A DNA stretch of 64,000 nucleotides. Source: Runella sp. CRIBMP (GTDB lineage Bacteria; Bacteroidota; Bacteroidia; Cytophagales; Spirosomataceae). Under the pieces are notes generated by a model. It was not told the origin of the DNA, ran no database searches, and worked only from the letters and a program-made list of their open reading frames with translations. The stretch's first letter is position 1; each line of letters opens with the position of its first letter. Position numbers and translations under genes: made by a program. The stretch spans positions 1 to 64,000 of the forward strand of contig NZ_JAAAKZ010000009.1 in assembly GCF_009905605.1 (NCBI RefSeq), written 5' to 3'. Of this stretch, positions 45,315 to 54,035 are shown in pieces.

Positions 45315-45833
45315 CTAAAAACTTGGTGTTTTATCGGCCAATAGTACCGTATCGGCCACGGCGCCAGTGCGAGGTGCACCCGCCTCAATCCAACGCCGAA
45401 TGAACTCAATTTGGCCTTTATAGAGGGCTTTCCCATTTAGGGGCATGGGCGTACCGTAGCTTTTGCCGCCGTGGTGCGCGCCGCCATCCCAATTAAGTTT
45501 ATGAAAAAGTAAACTTTGCAGTGAAAAATACGGCAATACACGCTTCAACTTATCTTCCACCGCATTCTGATTTTTAGGGTCTTTATTGAATAAATAATCG
45601 TAGGATTTACCCGTAGCAAGCACCAAACCATGTTGGCTGAAGCTGGATTCCTGCTCCGAAGCGTGGCAGCCCGAAGTGGCACAGGTAGGCGTAAAAATGC
45701 GTTCTTGAATCAACTCAAACGAGGCTTTTACGACGGGCACCGTTATTGGCTCTTCGTTTTTCTTACAGGCATTGAAGGTCATCCCAACGATACATGTAAG
45801 CAATATATTTAGCAGTAAAGGTCTGATGCTCAT
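45315..45833 (-). CDS. Cytochrome c-like lipoprotein with CX4CH motif
   Basis: ATG 45833 gives a lipoprotein signal (MSIRPLLLNILLTCIVGMTF, lipobox ending NAC, C23), preferred to 45887. The 172-residue protein then has TPTCATSGCHASEQ, a CX4CH heme-attachment-like motif (C51, C56, H57). Its end, YGTPMPLNGKAL and QIEFIRRWIEAGAP, matches the distal-Met and final-helix signature of class I cytochromes c (M130). It is likely a membrane-anchored periplasmic heme protein. CX4CH instead of CXXCH is unusual, so heme binding is inferred, not certain. No redox partner is adjacent. Confidence 0.78.
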   Translation of the reverse strand: MSIRPLLLNILLTCIVGMTFNACKKNEEPITVPVVKASFELIQERIFTPTCATSGCHASEQESSFSQHGLVLATGKSYDYLFNKDPKNQNAVEDKLKRVLPYFSLQSLLFHKLNWDGGAHHGGKSYGTPMPLNGKALYKGQIEFIRRWIEAGAPRTGAVADTVLLADKTPSF

Positions 45834-45919
45834 ACCACAGTTTCTTTTTAAATGACCATTATGATTAAAAAGTAAACGAAAATGCATTCTTTTTGTTACA
45901 CCCGTATTATCCCTACTGT

Positions 45920-46795
45920 TTACTTCATCGTCGTCAGTAGTACTCCCGCCAATACCAACACCCCTCCGATGATGGTTGTCAATGTCAGTTCTTCCCCCAA
46001 AAGCGTAACGGCAATAATGGCCGCAAAAACGGGGGTCAGGTTTCCCACAACGGCGGCTTTGGTAGCGCCTATTTTTTGGACAGCTTCATAATACCAAATA
46101 AACCCCAATGCCGTGGCAGTCATTGCCATGTATACTACCGCCGCCAACGCCTGCCAACGTGCTTGCTCCAAACGTTCGATTAACCCATGTTGAAGTGCAG
46201 GGATAAACAACAAAATCGCCCCAATCAACGCCGAGAAAGAACTGAGCGACAGTGCGGGAATGGTTTTTAGCGCTACTCGTCCAATGAGCGTATAAACCGT
46301 CCAACTCAACACACAGCCCATGATGAGCAATTCGCCCAGGCCCCAGGTCGTGTTGGAAAGAAGGGATGAAAAATCACCGCGAGCAAGTACAACAGCGGCA
46401 CCAAAAATAGACAACGCAATGCCCGCCCATTTGATAACAGACACCTGCTCCCCTAAAAAAAGCCAACTCCCCAGTGTAATCGTAATGGGTGCAAAGGCAA
46501 TTACGAGTGAGGCTCGTACCGTGGGCATGTATTGAATGCCACTGAAAAAGAACAAGTTATACAAAAACACCCCCATCAATGCCGAGATAAACACCAATCC
46601 CCATTGTTTGGGTGTAAGAGAAGGAACTTTACCGTTGGTTTTGTACAGATAAGCCATCAATAACATCGCTCCGATGACAAACCGTAGAAAAGCCGTTGAA
46701 TAAGGTCCTAAGGATTGAACGGCGATTTTGCCCGCTGCGAAATTAGTGCCCCAGAAAAAAACGGTAGCGATGAGTTTGAAGTAGGTAAGACGCAT
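45920..46795 (-). CDS. DMT-superfamily (EamA) transporter
   Basis: The start at 46795 (MRLTYFKLIATVFFWGTNFA) is chosen because the ORF upstream of it to 46927 is not membrane-like. The 291-residue protein has about ten hydrophobic helices in two EamA repeats; FFWGTNFAAGKI and AVVYMAMTATALGFIWYY are the repeat-typical segments. Such proteins export amino acids or metabolites. The substrate is unknown. It lies between the cytochrome-like lipoprotein and a GT2 gene. Confidence 0.92.
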   Translation of the reverse strand: MRLTYFKLIATVFFWGTNFAAGKIAVQSLGPYSTAFLRFVIGAMLLMAYLYKTNGKVPSLTPKQWGLVFISALMGVFLYNLFFFSGIQYMPTVRASLVIAFAPITITLGSWLFLGEQVSVIKWAGIALSIFGAAVVLARGDFSSLLSNTTWGLGELLIMGCVLSWTVYTLIGRVALKTIPALSLSSFSALIGAILLFIPALQHGLIERLEQARWQALAAVVYMAMTATALGFIWYYEAVQKIGATKAAVVGNLTPVFAAIIAVTLLGEELTLTTIIGGVLVLAGVLLTTMK

Positions 46796-46936
46796 GAACA
46801 AACGATAAAAGAGGCTTTCTGAAATGTACTGTTTAGAGTACAAAAAAACACCGCCCGAAAGTTCAATGCTACCCGCAAATGAAACGTTGAAATAAGGGCT
46901 CTTTAAACTAATATCCTCAACTATCAAAACCTTTCT

Positions 46937-48130
46937 TTAAGGCGTTTTTGTTTCGGGTTCACCGTGGGGAGTTGGCAAAAAGCTTTTACTGGCGGCCTTG
47001 ATATTGAGCAAAGAGCGCACCATCCGGAAAATCAATTGAAAAAGGAGAAGAAAATCTTTAGCAGAAATTTTTTTCCATAAATACCCTGGAATTGAAATTG
47101 CAAGGGTAAAGGCAAGAACGCCCAACAGGCTCCCCATCGTGACTAAAATCGGAATATTTAAGAATACCAAACCTATCAATACGCCCAGTCCTAAAACCGC
47201 CAGCAACAACGTACGCGGCATAATCAAGCCTTTTAGGTAGGCATTGAAGGCATGAAAATTTCCTTTAAACAGCTGCGCGAATCCCGTCGTAAAGTAAAAC
47301 TTAATAAAGTGAATCTGGGCCGCAATCCACCGAGAACGCTGCCGCTCAAAGACCGCTAGGTTTTGTACTTTTTCGTCATAAATGTACGCGTCTTTCAGGT
47401 AGGCGATATGAAAGCCATCTAACAACAGATTCATTTCCAGTTCTTTATCGTACCCTCCAATGGTTTGAAGGCGACTCATTCCGTGTATCATTGCATCGGG
47501 TAAGAAGGCCATCCCTGACCCAATCAACGAAGCCGACATCCCCAATGCGCGCTGACCACCGCGAAAAAGATGGTTGTTGACCTCTTCGTTCATCGCATCA
47601 AAAACCGCCACACCTGTATTGGTATTTTTGGCCACTCGATGCCCCTGTACCACCTTCCAGCCTTGGTCAAATGCCAAATTGATGCGTTGCAAAAAATCGG
47701 GGCGCATGTGATTGTCGGCGTCGGAGACCATCACTATATCGTACGTGTTGCGGGGAAGTTGGTGTAGCGCATACGCAATTGACTTTTGAACCGTCGATTG
47801 TTCAAACTCTACCGTAATAACTTTGATGGGATAAGTCGCCAGTTTTTGGAGGGTTTCGGGCAAGAAAGAATCGGCAATGACGAACAAATCAAAATAACTT
47901 TTGGGATAATCAAGTAGAAGGTTGGCCTCTACCGAATCAATAATCACTTTATCTTCTTTGTAGGCTGGTATCAGCACCGCGATTCTTCGTATCTGCGTGG
48001 GTTTGGTTGAAATAGGAACATCATCGGCTTTACCTAAACGACCCGCCACCGCCGACAGTAATAAGTACAAGACATTGAATGCCAAATAGATAACTATGGG
48101 CATCAGGAGAAAATATCCAAAAAATTGCAT
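46937..48130 (-). CDS. Membrane-bound family 2 glycosyltransferase (processive type)
   Basis: The 397-residue enzyme has N-terminal membrane segments (about 2-30) and C-terminal ones (about 310-360) around a GT2 catalytic domain. That domain has IPAYKED, the DxD motif VSDADN (D137, D139), GYDKE and QRSRW (264-268). QxxRW is the mark of polymerising enzymes such as cellulose, hyaluronan or poly-GlcNAc synthases. It is a candidate polymerase of the neighbouring polysaccharide locus, though no c-di-GMP-binding PilZ domain is seen and the sugar is unknown. Confidence 0.92.
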   Translation of the reverse strand: MQFFGYFLLMPIVIYLAFNVLYLLLSAVAGRLGKADDVPISTKPTQIRRIAVLIPAYKEDKVIIDSVEANLLLDYPKSYFDLFVIADSFLPETLQKLATYPIKVITVEFEQSTVQKSIAYALHQLPRNTYDIVMVSDADNHMRPDFLQRINLAFDQGWKVVQGHRVAKNTNTGVAVFDAMNEEVNNHLFRGGQRALGMSASLIGSGMAFLPDAMIHGMSRLQTIGGYDKELEMNLLLDGFHIAYLKDAYIYDEKVQNLAVFERQRSRWIAAQIHFIKFYFTTGFAQLFKGNFHAFNAYLKGLIMPRTLLLAVLGLGVLIGLVFLNIPILVTMGSLLGVLAFTLAISIPGYLWKKISAKDFLLLFQLIFRMVRSLLNIKAASKSFLPTPHGEPETKTP

Positions 48131-48399
48131 TAGGTAGATTGTATTTTCGGTGGAAATAAAGCGTTTTTTTTCAATCGTTGAATAGTAATGGCAAAATACA
48201 CTTAATGTATTTCAAAAAAAACTAACCGCTCTAATAAAAAGACGTAAAAATAAAACACGCTTTCAGGATGAGCATTCCCAAAAGTTATATTTCTAATTGT
48301 TTAAGTACAACAATGACGCTAATCTTTTGATATTACTTTAATTATTTTTAACTAATACGCAAATATTAAGTATTACAATTTCAACGTTTGCTAAGCTTT
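48131..48399. other. AT-rich divergent promoter region
   Basis: About 270 bases between the GT2 and the glycosidase genes, strongly AT-rich. No exact TAnnTTTG in a convincing place was found; AACGTTTG at 48382-48389 is the closest. Confidence 0.35.
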
Positions 48400-51300
48400 A
48401 TGAAAAAACTCTATTTAAATGTAATCCTGCTGTTACTATCCGTAAGTGTTTGCGCTCAAAAGGTCATTCCTGGAAAAATTGAAGCTGAAGCCTACGACGC
48501 CATGAGCGGCATTGCAACTGAAAATACCCAAGATACCGGCGGGGGCCTAAATGTAGGCTGGATTGAAGACAACGACTGGATGGATTATAATGTCAATGTT
48601 CCAGTCAGCGGGACGTATAAATTTAGTTTCAGAACCGCCAAGGGATTTGGTGATGGCACCCTTGAAGTAAGAACCGCCAACGGTGCGGTGCTGGGTTCGG
48701 TCGTTTTGCCGTTTACGGGCGGCTGGCAAGGATGGGGCACATCGAGCATCATTATTCCGCTCACGGCAGGACAACAAACCTTACGTATTTACGCAAAATA
48801 CGGCTCCTGGAACTTCAACTGGTTTGAAGTAGAAAAATATAACGCCATTCCGGGCAGAATCGAAGCCGAAAACTATGATGTCATGAGCGGCATCAATACC
48901 GAAAACACCCAAGATACGGGCGGTGGTTTAAACATAGGCTGGATTAACGACGGAGACTGGATGGACTATACAGTCAACGTGGCCGCTTCAGGAATTTATA
49001 CCTTCGGTTTTAGGGTGGCCAAAGGATACGGAGACGGTACCATTGAAGTAAAATCTGCCACTGGCGCGGTGCTTGGCTCGGTTGTGTTGCCCTACACGGG
49101 CGGGTGGCAAGGATGGGCCACGGCTAAGGTTTTTATTCCTCTCTCGGCAGGCCAACAAACGCTGCGTATTTATGCCAAGCATGGCGACTGGAATTTCAAC
49201 TGGTTTGAGGTTACGGGTAGCCGACCGATTCTTGGAAAAACCGAAGCTGAAGACTACGACGTTGTCAGCGACGTAAAACCCGAAAATACCCAAGACGTAG
49301 GAGGGGGATTCAATATGGGTTGGATTGATGACAATGATTGGCTCGACTATCATTTCAGCGTCGATGAAGCCGCCACTTATAAGTTTACTTTCCGCATCGC
49401 CAAACCTTACGGAGATGGTAAACTCGAACTCCGAAACACAACAGGCGGCGTTTTGAGCGCCCTTACTTTGCCCATTACGGGAGGCTGGCAAACCTGGGAT
49501 ACCGTCAGCACGACGGTTGCGCTGCCAGTAGGAAAGCAAATTATTCGAATTTATGCCGTTAATGGCAGTTGGAATTTTAATTGGTTCAATGTAACAAAAG
49601 GGGCTAATACCCAAATTCAGTCGGTTATTAGTTTCGGAGCGCTCCCCCAAAAAACGGTCGGTGACGCCCCCTTTGATTTGGTCGCCTCCAGTAACCAAAA
49701 CCAAACACCCATTACTTTTACTTCTTCCAACCCAGCAGTTGCTGCGGTTTCCAACGCCAATGGTGTCTGGAAAGCCACCATTCTGACGGCGGGTACAACC
49801 ACCCTTACGGCTTCGCAAGTGGGCAATACTAGCTATCTGCCTGCCAATAATGTTGGCCAAACGCTGACCGTTGTTACCGCCACTCCACCGCCGCCGACCT
49901 ATACTGGGGTTAAAATTCCGATTCAAGCTGCCCGCTGGTATCAGCTCAATAATGCACCTAAAGGTTTGGAAGGCTTATTTGACAACGTGACCAACGTGAC
50001 CGTGCATACTGGTTACAGCAAAGTATTGGAGAACTACGACGCTTACTATCCGCTTCTAGGTGGCGAACAAATGACCATTGACCGTATCAAATTCTTTGAC
50101 GGAGAAGGTTCTTTTCCTGACAAACCCATGACGCTCTCGATTATCACCAGCGATTGGCGGCGGATTCCTGTTGCTACGTTTACGGGAGAGGCATATAACA
50201 GCTGGGTAGGTCCCTATTCGGGCCGCTCTACCACTGGCGATGCGCAATTCAACTTAGACTCGGCCATTACCAACGCGCGTTATTTGGTCATCAACGCTTG
50301 GTGGGGTTACCCTACCGAAATAGAATTGTATGGTTCTTATACGCCCCCCACAACAACATCTAACGGCCCTTACCGCCAAAAATCCATTAAATTGAAGGAA
50401 ATGATTGGCGTCAATGCCTTTGAGTGGGATTTTGAAGAAGCTTGGGACAACCGTATCAGCGAAACCAAACTGAAGGCCATGAAGACCTTTGGCGGAATAC
50501 GCCACTACATCGACTGGGAAAAACTAGAACCCAACGAAGGAGGTTACACCTTCAACCCTACCCACAGCGGCAGCTGGGACTATGACGGCCTTTATACGCG
50601 CCTCAAAGCCGAAGGCATGGAGGTATTGGCCTGTATCAAAACTATTCCGCCGTGGATGACCGCTACCTACCCCGAAGGAGAAAGAGACCCCGAAAATGTT
50701 CCGCTGCGATATGGCAAGAATTTTTCGGACCCCCTTTCGTACATAGAACAGGCAAAAGTCGCATTTCAGTATGCCGCCCGGTACGGAAACAACCCCAATG
50801 TCAACCCCGCCTTACTGAGTGTGGATACCCGCCAGCGCTGGAACGGCGACGGCATCAACGAAGTCAAAATCGGGTTGAACCTCATCAAATACATCGAGTG
50901 CGACAACGAGCGCGATAAGTGGTGGAAGGGCCGTAAAGCCTACCAAACGGGCCGCGAATACGCCGCCAATTTATCCGCTTTCTACGATGGACATAAAAAC
51001 ACGATGGGTCCTGGCGTGGGCGTCAAAAACGCTGACCCTTCTATCAAAATTGTCATTGCGGGATTGGCGTCTCCGTTTATCGGGGTTGACTACATCAAAG
51101 GAATGATTGACTGGTGTAAAGAATTTCGCGGGTACCGTCCTGACGGAAGCGTCAATTTGTGCTGGGACGTGGTTAACTACCATTTTTATCCCGATAATGC
51201 GTCTTCTACGCAAGACGGAACAGGCACGCGCGGCGTGGCACCAGAAGTGTCGACAGCGGGAGTAGTGACCGAAAAATTCATCCAATTGGCCCAAAAAGAA

Positions 51301-52224
51301 TCGCAAGATATGCCCGTATGGATGAGCGAAACTGGCTACGACGTCAACCAAGGAAGTCCACTAAAAGCCATTGCCATCGGCAATAAGTCGGTCTTGCAGA
51401 CCCAAGCCGACTGGATATTGAGAAATGCCCTTTTCTACGCCCGAAAAGGTATCGAACGGGTTTATTTTTACCAAACTTACGACTACGATATCAATAATCC
51501 GACCCAATTCGGCTCTTCTGGGCTACTTAACAACAACCAAACGCGCAAACCAGCGGCGGATTTTCTGTACCAAACCAACCGTCAATTCGGGCAGTATACG
51601 TACAAAGAAACCCTCCAAAACGACCCCATCATCGACCGCTATGAACTCAACGGCAAATCGGCCTACGCGCTGGTTATTCCCGACGAAACAGGTCGTACGG
51701 GCTCGGCAACTTTAAATTTAGGAAACGCCACCTCGGCCAAAATCTACACGCCAACCATCGGCCGCGATACCATGAACGTAGAATTGGTCAGCACTACACA
51801 GGGGCAATTGACCGTCACCGTGACCGAAACGCCTATTTTTATCGTAGCCTCCGACCAAGTCGTCAGTAGCACCACCGACTCTACATCGGCTCCAGTAGCC
51901 CGTATTGGCGACAAAACCAACGCCACCTTTGCACCGAAAGAGTTGGTTGCTGAAAACGTTAAATTGCACGACATCGTCACCGTCTACCCTAACCCCTCTA
52001 CCGATTACGTACAGGTTTCGTTTGAAAGTACCAGTCGCGAAAAATTACAGGTACGCATTTTCAACGCCAATCTGGGCATTCTCCACCGAGAAGCAACGTT
52101 CACTAAGACAGCACCTTCGTTTTCCGAAAGGTTGGACGTATCAAATTTACTGCCAGGTGCTTACATCATCGAGATTCAGCAAGGCAACCAACGCGCCTTC
52201 CGTAAAATCGTAAAAGCGCCTTAA
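48400..52224 (+). CDS. Multidomain secreted glycoside hydrolase with three CBM6-like modules and T9SS type A tail
   Basis: ATG 48400 is used; the TTG at 48388 lies before the signal peptide (MKKLYLNVILLLLSVSVCAQ). The 1274-residue protein has three tandem CBM6-type modules (about 20-145, 146-270 and 273-397), a bacterial Ig-like domain (about 400-492) and a discoidin-like beta-sandwich (about 500-645). A (beta/alpha)8 glycosidase domain follows (about 655-1060) with likely acid/base E837 (ECDNERD) and nucleophile E977 (WMSETGYD), which is the clan GH-A layout. The C-terminal 90 residues (VTVYPNPSTDYVQVSF, LPGAYIIEI) are a T9SS type A sorting domain. The protein would sit on the surface or be released. 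The substrate is unknown. It lies next to exopolysaccharide genes on the opposite strand. Confidence 0.93.
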   Translation: MKKLYLNVILLLLSVSVCAQKVIPGKIEAEAYDAMSGIATENTQDTGGGLNVGWIEDNDWMDYNVNVPVSGTYKFSFRTAKGFGDGTLEVRTANGAVLGSVVLPFTGGWQGWGTSSIIIPLTAGQQTLRIYAKYGSWNFNWFEVEKYNAIPGRIEAENYDVMSGINTENTQDTGGGLNIGWINDGDWMDYTVNVAASGIYTFGFRVAKGYGDGTIEVKSATGAVLGSVVLPYTGGWQGWATAKVFIPLSAGQQTLRIYAKHGDWNFNWFEVTGSRPILGKTEAEDYDVVSDVKPENTQDVGGGFNMGWIDDNDWLDYHFSVDEAATYKFTFRIAKPYGDGKLELRNTTGGVLSALTLPITGGWQTWDTVSTTVALPVGKQIIRIYAVNGSWNFNWFNVTKGANTQIQSVISFGALPQKTVGDAPFDLVASSNQNQTPITFTSSNPAVAAVSNANGVWKATILTAGTTTLTASQVGNTSYLPANNVGQTLTVVTATPPPPTYTGVKIPIQAARWYQLNNAPKGLEGLFDNVTNVTVHTGYSKVLENYDAYYPLLGGEQMTIDRIKFFDGEGSFPDKPMTLSIITSDWRRIPVATFTGEAYNSWVGPYSGRSTTGDAQFNLDSAITNARYLVINAWWGYPTEIELYGSYTPPTTTSNGPYRQKSIKLKEMIGVNAFEWDFEEAWDNRISETKLKAMKTFGGIRHYIDWEKLEPNEGGYTFNPTHSGSWDYDGLYTRLKAEGMEVLACIKTIPPWMTATYPEGERDPENVPLRYGKNFSDPLSYIEQAKVAFQYAARYGNNPNVNPALLSVDTRQRWNGDGINEVKIGLNLIKYIECDNERDKWWKGRKAYQTGREYAANLSAFYDGHKNTMGPGVGVKNADPSIKIVIAGLASPFIGVDYIKGMIDWCKEFRGYRPDGSVNLCWDVVNYHFYPDNASSTQDGTGTRGVAPEVSTAGVVTEKFIQLAQKESQDMPVWMSETGYDVNQGSPLKAIAIGNKSVLQTQADWILRNALFYARKGIERVYFYQTYDYDINNPTQFGSSGLLNNNQTRKPAADFLYQTNRQFGQYTYKETLQNDPIIDRYELNGKSAYALVIPDETGRTGSATLNLGNATSAKIYTPTIGRDTMNVELVSTTQGQLTVTVTETPIFIVASDQVVSSTTDSTSAPVARIGDKTNATFAPKELVAENVKLHDIVTVYPNPSTDYVQVSFESTSREKLQVRIFNANLGILHREATFTKTAPSFSERLDVSNLLPGAYIIEIQQGNQRAFRKIVKAP
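48460..49595 (+). repeat. Three tandem CBM6-module repeats within the glycosidase gene
   Basis: Three copies of about 375 bases encode modules with the shared signature AE-YD, ENTQD-GGG, GWI-D-DWMDY and SWNFNWF. Copies 1 and 2 (48463-48840 and 48844-49215) are closest; copy 3 (49225-49595) has diverged (VGGGFNMGWIDDNDWLDY). Confidence 0.85.
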
Positions 52225-52239
52225 TATTCAGTACATCCC

Positions 52240-52282
52240 ACTAAAAACCCCCGCTAAGAAACTCTTCGCGGGGGTTTTTAGT
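52240..52282 (+). terminator. Terminator after the glycosidase gene
   Basis: A perfect 15-bp stem (52240-52254 with 52268-52282) with the T-rich right arm GGGGGTTTTTAGT. It starts 16 bases after the glycosidase stop. Confidence 0.9.
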
Positions 52283-52298
52283 GAAAAAAGCTATTTAT

Positions 52299-52340
52299 AG
52301 GATAGTGCAGCAGGTTTCTCTAAACCTGCTGCACTATCCT
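52299..52340 (-). terminator. Hairpin overlapping the stop of the 52.3 kb glycosyltransferase
   Basis: A perfect 19-bp stem (52299-52317 with 52322-52340) has a 4-base loop. The right arm includes the first two bases of the minus-strand stop codon region (52339-52341). On the minus strand it is followed by a T-rich stretch (TATAAATAGCTTTTTT), which fits a terminator. Confidence 0.82.
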
Positions 52341-53124
52341 AATGTGGGCGGGTAAAGCGCAAATCGTAGTTGTATTTGATTTGACGATACAGCGTCCGCG
52401 CTAGGTGTATGAATGGATTATTATTTTGTTGACGCCAATTATTACGCTGCACCGTGCTGGGTTCATTGTCGGAATTTACTTGGTCAAATAGCCCCTTGAA
52501 ATCATCGTAAAACAGGCCTTTACCTTTATTTTGAATGAAGGCGAGGCACATCATATACTCCGCTTTATCCGACTTAATTCCTTCTACATAACGACCAAAT
52601 TTGTTCAAAAACGTGCTACGCCGCAGGTGCGGGTGATCGCTATAGTAGTAAATTTTATCGTATTTAGCCGACCAAGGTTTGTAGATCATGCGCGAAAATC
52701 CTTCTTTAAACGGCTCCAAATGGGCATATTCATAATAGGCATAAAAACGCACCATGTCCAAAGACGCATCGTCATTGAGAAAACCAAGTGCCGCTTTCAG
52801 CTTGGGGACAAAGGCGGGTTTAGGAATAAAATCCTCCTGCACATAGAGCGTATAAGGCGTTGTGACGGCCTCTTGTCCTTTGTTGAGGTTATTGGCCAAC
52901 CCTTTGTTTTGAGGCGTCGTAATGAGTCGAAACGGAAAATGTTTACGCATCTCTGCCATGGCCTCTTGATGCTCTGGCTTGCTGGCATCATCTGAAACCA
53001 CAATGTCTTCAAATGAACAAGAAATAGCATCAAATGCTTTCAGCAAACGTTCCAGCGAACTGCTTCGATTGTAATGCGTAATGAGCAATGTAACGCCAGG
53101 GAAATGGTTCTCCGCTTTAGCCAT
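52339..53124 (-). CDS. Family 2-like glycosyltransferase, copy B of a tandem pair
   Basis: ATG 53124 (MAKAENHFPGVTLLITHYN) is chosen because the paralogue starts at the same place; an open frame up to 53232 would overlap it. The 261-residue protein has GVTLLITHYNRSSSLERLL, IVVSDDASKPEH and PYTLYVQEDF, the nucleotide-binding and metal-site strands of GT2. It lacks membrane helices. It is clearly a paralogue of the next gene upstream: VTLLITHYNRSSSLERLLK is identical. It likely adds one sugar of the surface polysaccharide. Confidence 0.9.
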   Translation of the reverse strand: MAKAENHFPGVTLLITHYNRSSSLERLLKAFDAISCSFEDIVVSDDASKPEHQEAMAEMRKHFPFRLITTPQNKGLANNLNKGQEAVTTPYTLYVQEDFIPKPAFVPKLKAALGFLNDDASLDMVRFYAYYEYAHLEPFKEGFSRMIYKPWSAKYDKIYYYSDHPHLRRSTFLNKFGRYVEGIKSDKAEYMMCLAFIQNKGKGLFYDDFKGLFDQVNSDNEPSTVQRNNWRQQNNNPFIHLARTLYRQIKYNYDLRFTRPH

Positions 53125-53209
53125 CGGGTCTATCTTTTTAGAAAAATACACATTCGTCGCCTTTTCGACTACTTTATTAGTAAGCTTCTGACGACCAATA
53201 GGGTACTTT

Positions 53210-54001
53210 TTATTTGAAAGTAATAAGTTCAACTGTGTTTTTTAACAATCTGAATTTTAGATAAAACCACCGCAAGGCCATAAAACCAGGATTGCTGCTC
53301 TCGCGCCAACTACTTCGTTGAATGGTACTGGGTTCATCGCTGGAGTTTTTTTGGTCAAAAAGCGTGGTAAATTCATTAAAAAACAGGCCTTTACCCTTCT
53401 TTTTTAGCACCGACAAACACATCAAAAACTCGGTTCGGTCCGATTTAATGCCTTCGACATACTTGCCAAACTTGTCCAAAAACGTGCTTCGACGCAAATG
53501 TGGGTGGTCGCTATAATAGTAAAATTTCAGGTGGTCGGTGTACCAAATCCACGGTTTAAACACCATCAACGAATAGCCTTTGCCTTGGGGTTTGAGGTAC
53601 GGATAAGCAAAATAGGCGTAAAAACGAACAATATCCAGCTCATTATCTAGCTCCATAAACGCCAACGCATCTTTGAAATGCGTCACAAAGGCAGGTTTTG
53701 GCACAAAATCCTCCTGAACGTATAGGGTGTAGGGCGATTTTATCGCCGCTTGTCCTTTATTGATGTTGTTACCTAATCCTTTGTTTTGGGGTGTCGATAC
53801 CAACGTAAATCCGTATTTTTCTTTCATCGCCTCTACCGCCTTAAAATGCTCGGGTTTACTGGCATCGTCAGATACCACGATGTCGTCAAACACGCAACCC
53901 AAGTTTTGAAATGATTTTAACAAACGCTCCAACGAACTGCTCCGATTGTAATGAGTGATGAGCAACGTGACACCCGCAAAATGATTGGCAGAGGTTACCA
54001 T
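53210..54001 (-). CDS. Family 2-like glycosyltransferase, copy A of a tandem pair
   Basis: The 263-residue protein shares ANHFAGVTLLITHYNRSSS, DDIVVSDDASKPEH, STPQNKGLGNNINKGQAA, SPYTLYVQEDFVPKPAFV, YYYSDHPHLRRSTFLDKFG and KYVEGIKSD with the adjacent copy. This shows tandem duplication and partial divergence, mainly in the mid-domain and C-terminus (acceptor specificity). It lies 85 bases upstream of copy B. Both are on the minus strand of the polysaccharide cluster. Confidence 0.92.
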   Translation of the reverse strand: MVTSANHFAGVTLLITHYNRSSSLERLLKSFQNLGCVFDDIVVSDDASKPEHFKAVEAMKEKYGFTLVSTPQNKGLGNNINKGQAAIKSPYTLYVQEDFVPKPAFVTHFKDALAFMELDNELDIVRFYAYFAYPYLKPQGKGYSLMVFKPWIWYTDHLKFYYYSDHPHLRRSTFLDKFGKYVEGIKSDRTEFLMCLSVLKKKGKGLFFNEFTTLFDQKNSSDEPSTIQRSSWRESSNPGFMALRWFYLKFRLLKNTVELITFK

Positions 54002-54035
54002 AAGTTTAAAAAGATTGGCAAAAGGTTAATTTCAA

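Noticed and set aside
49073-49926. Minus-strand 312-codon ORF across the CBM6 repeats (48988-49926)
   Set aside because: It is a product of the strong third-position bias of the glycosidase gene; the translation is Gly/Arg/Asn-rich with no domain.
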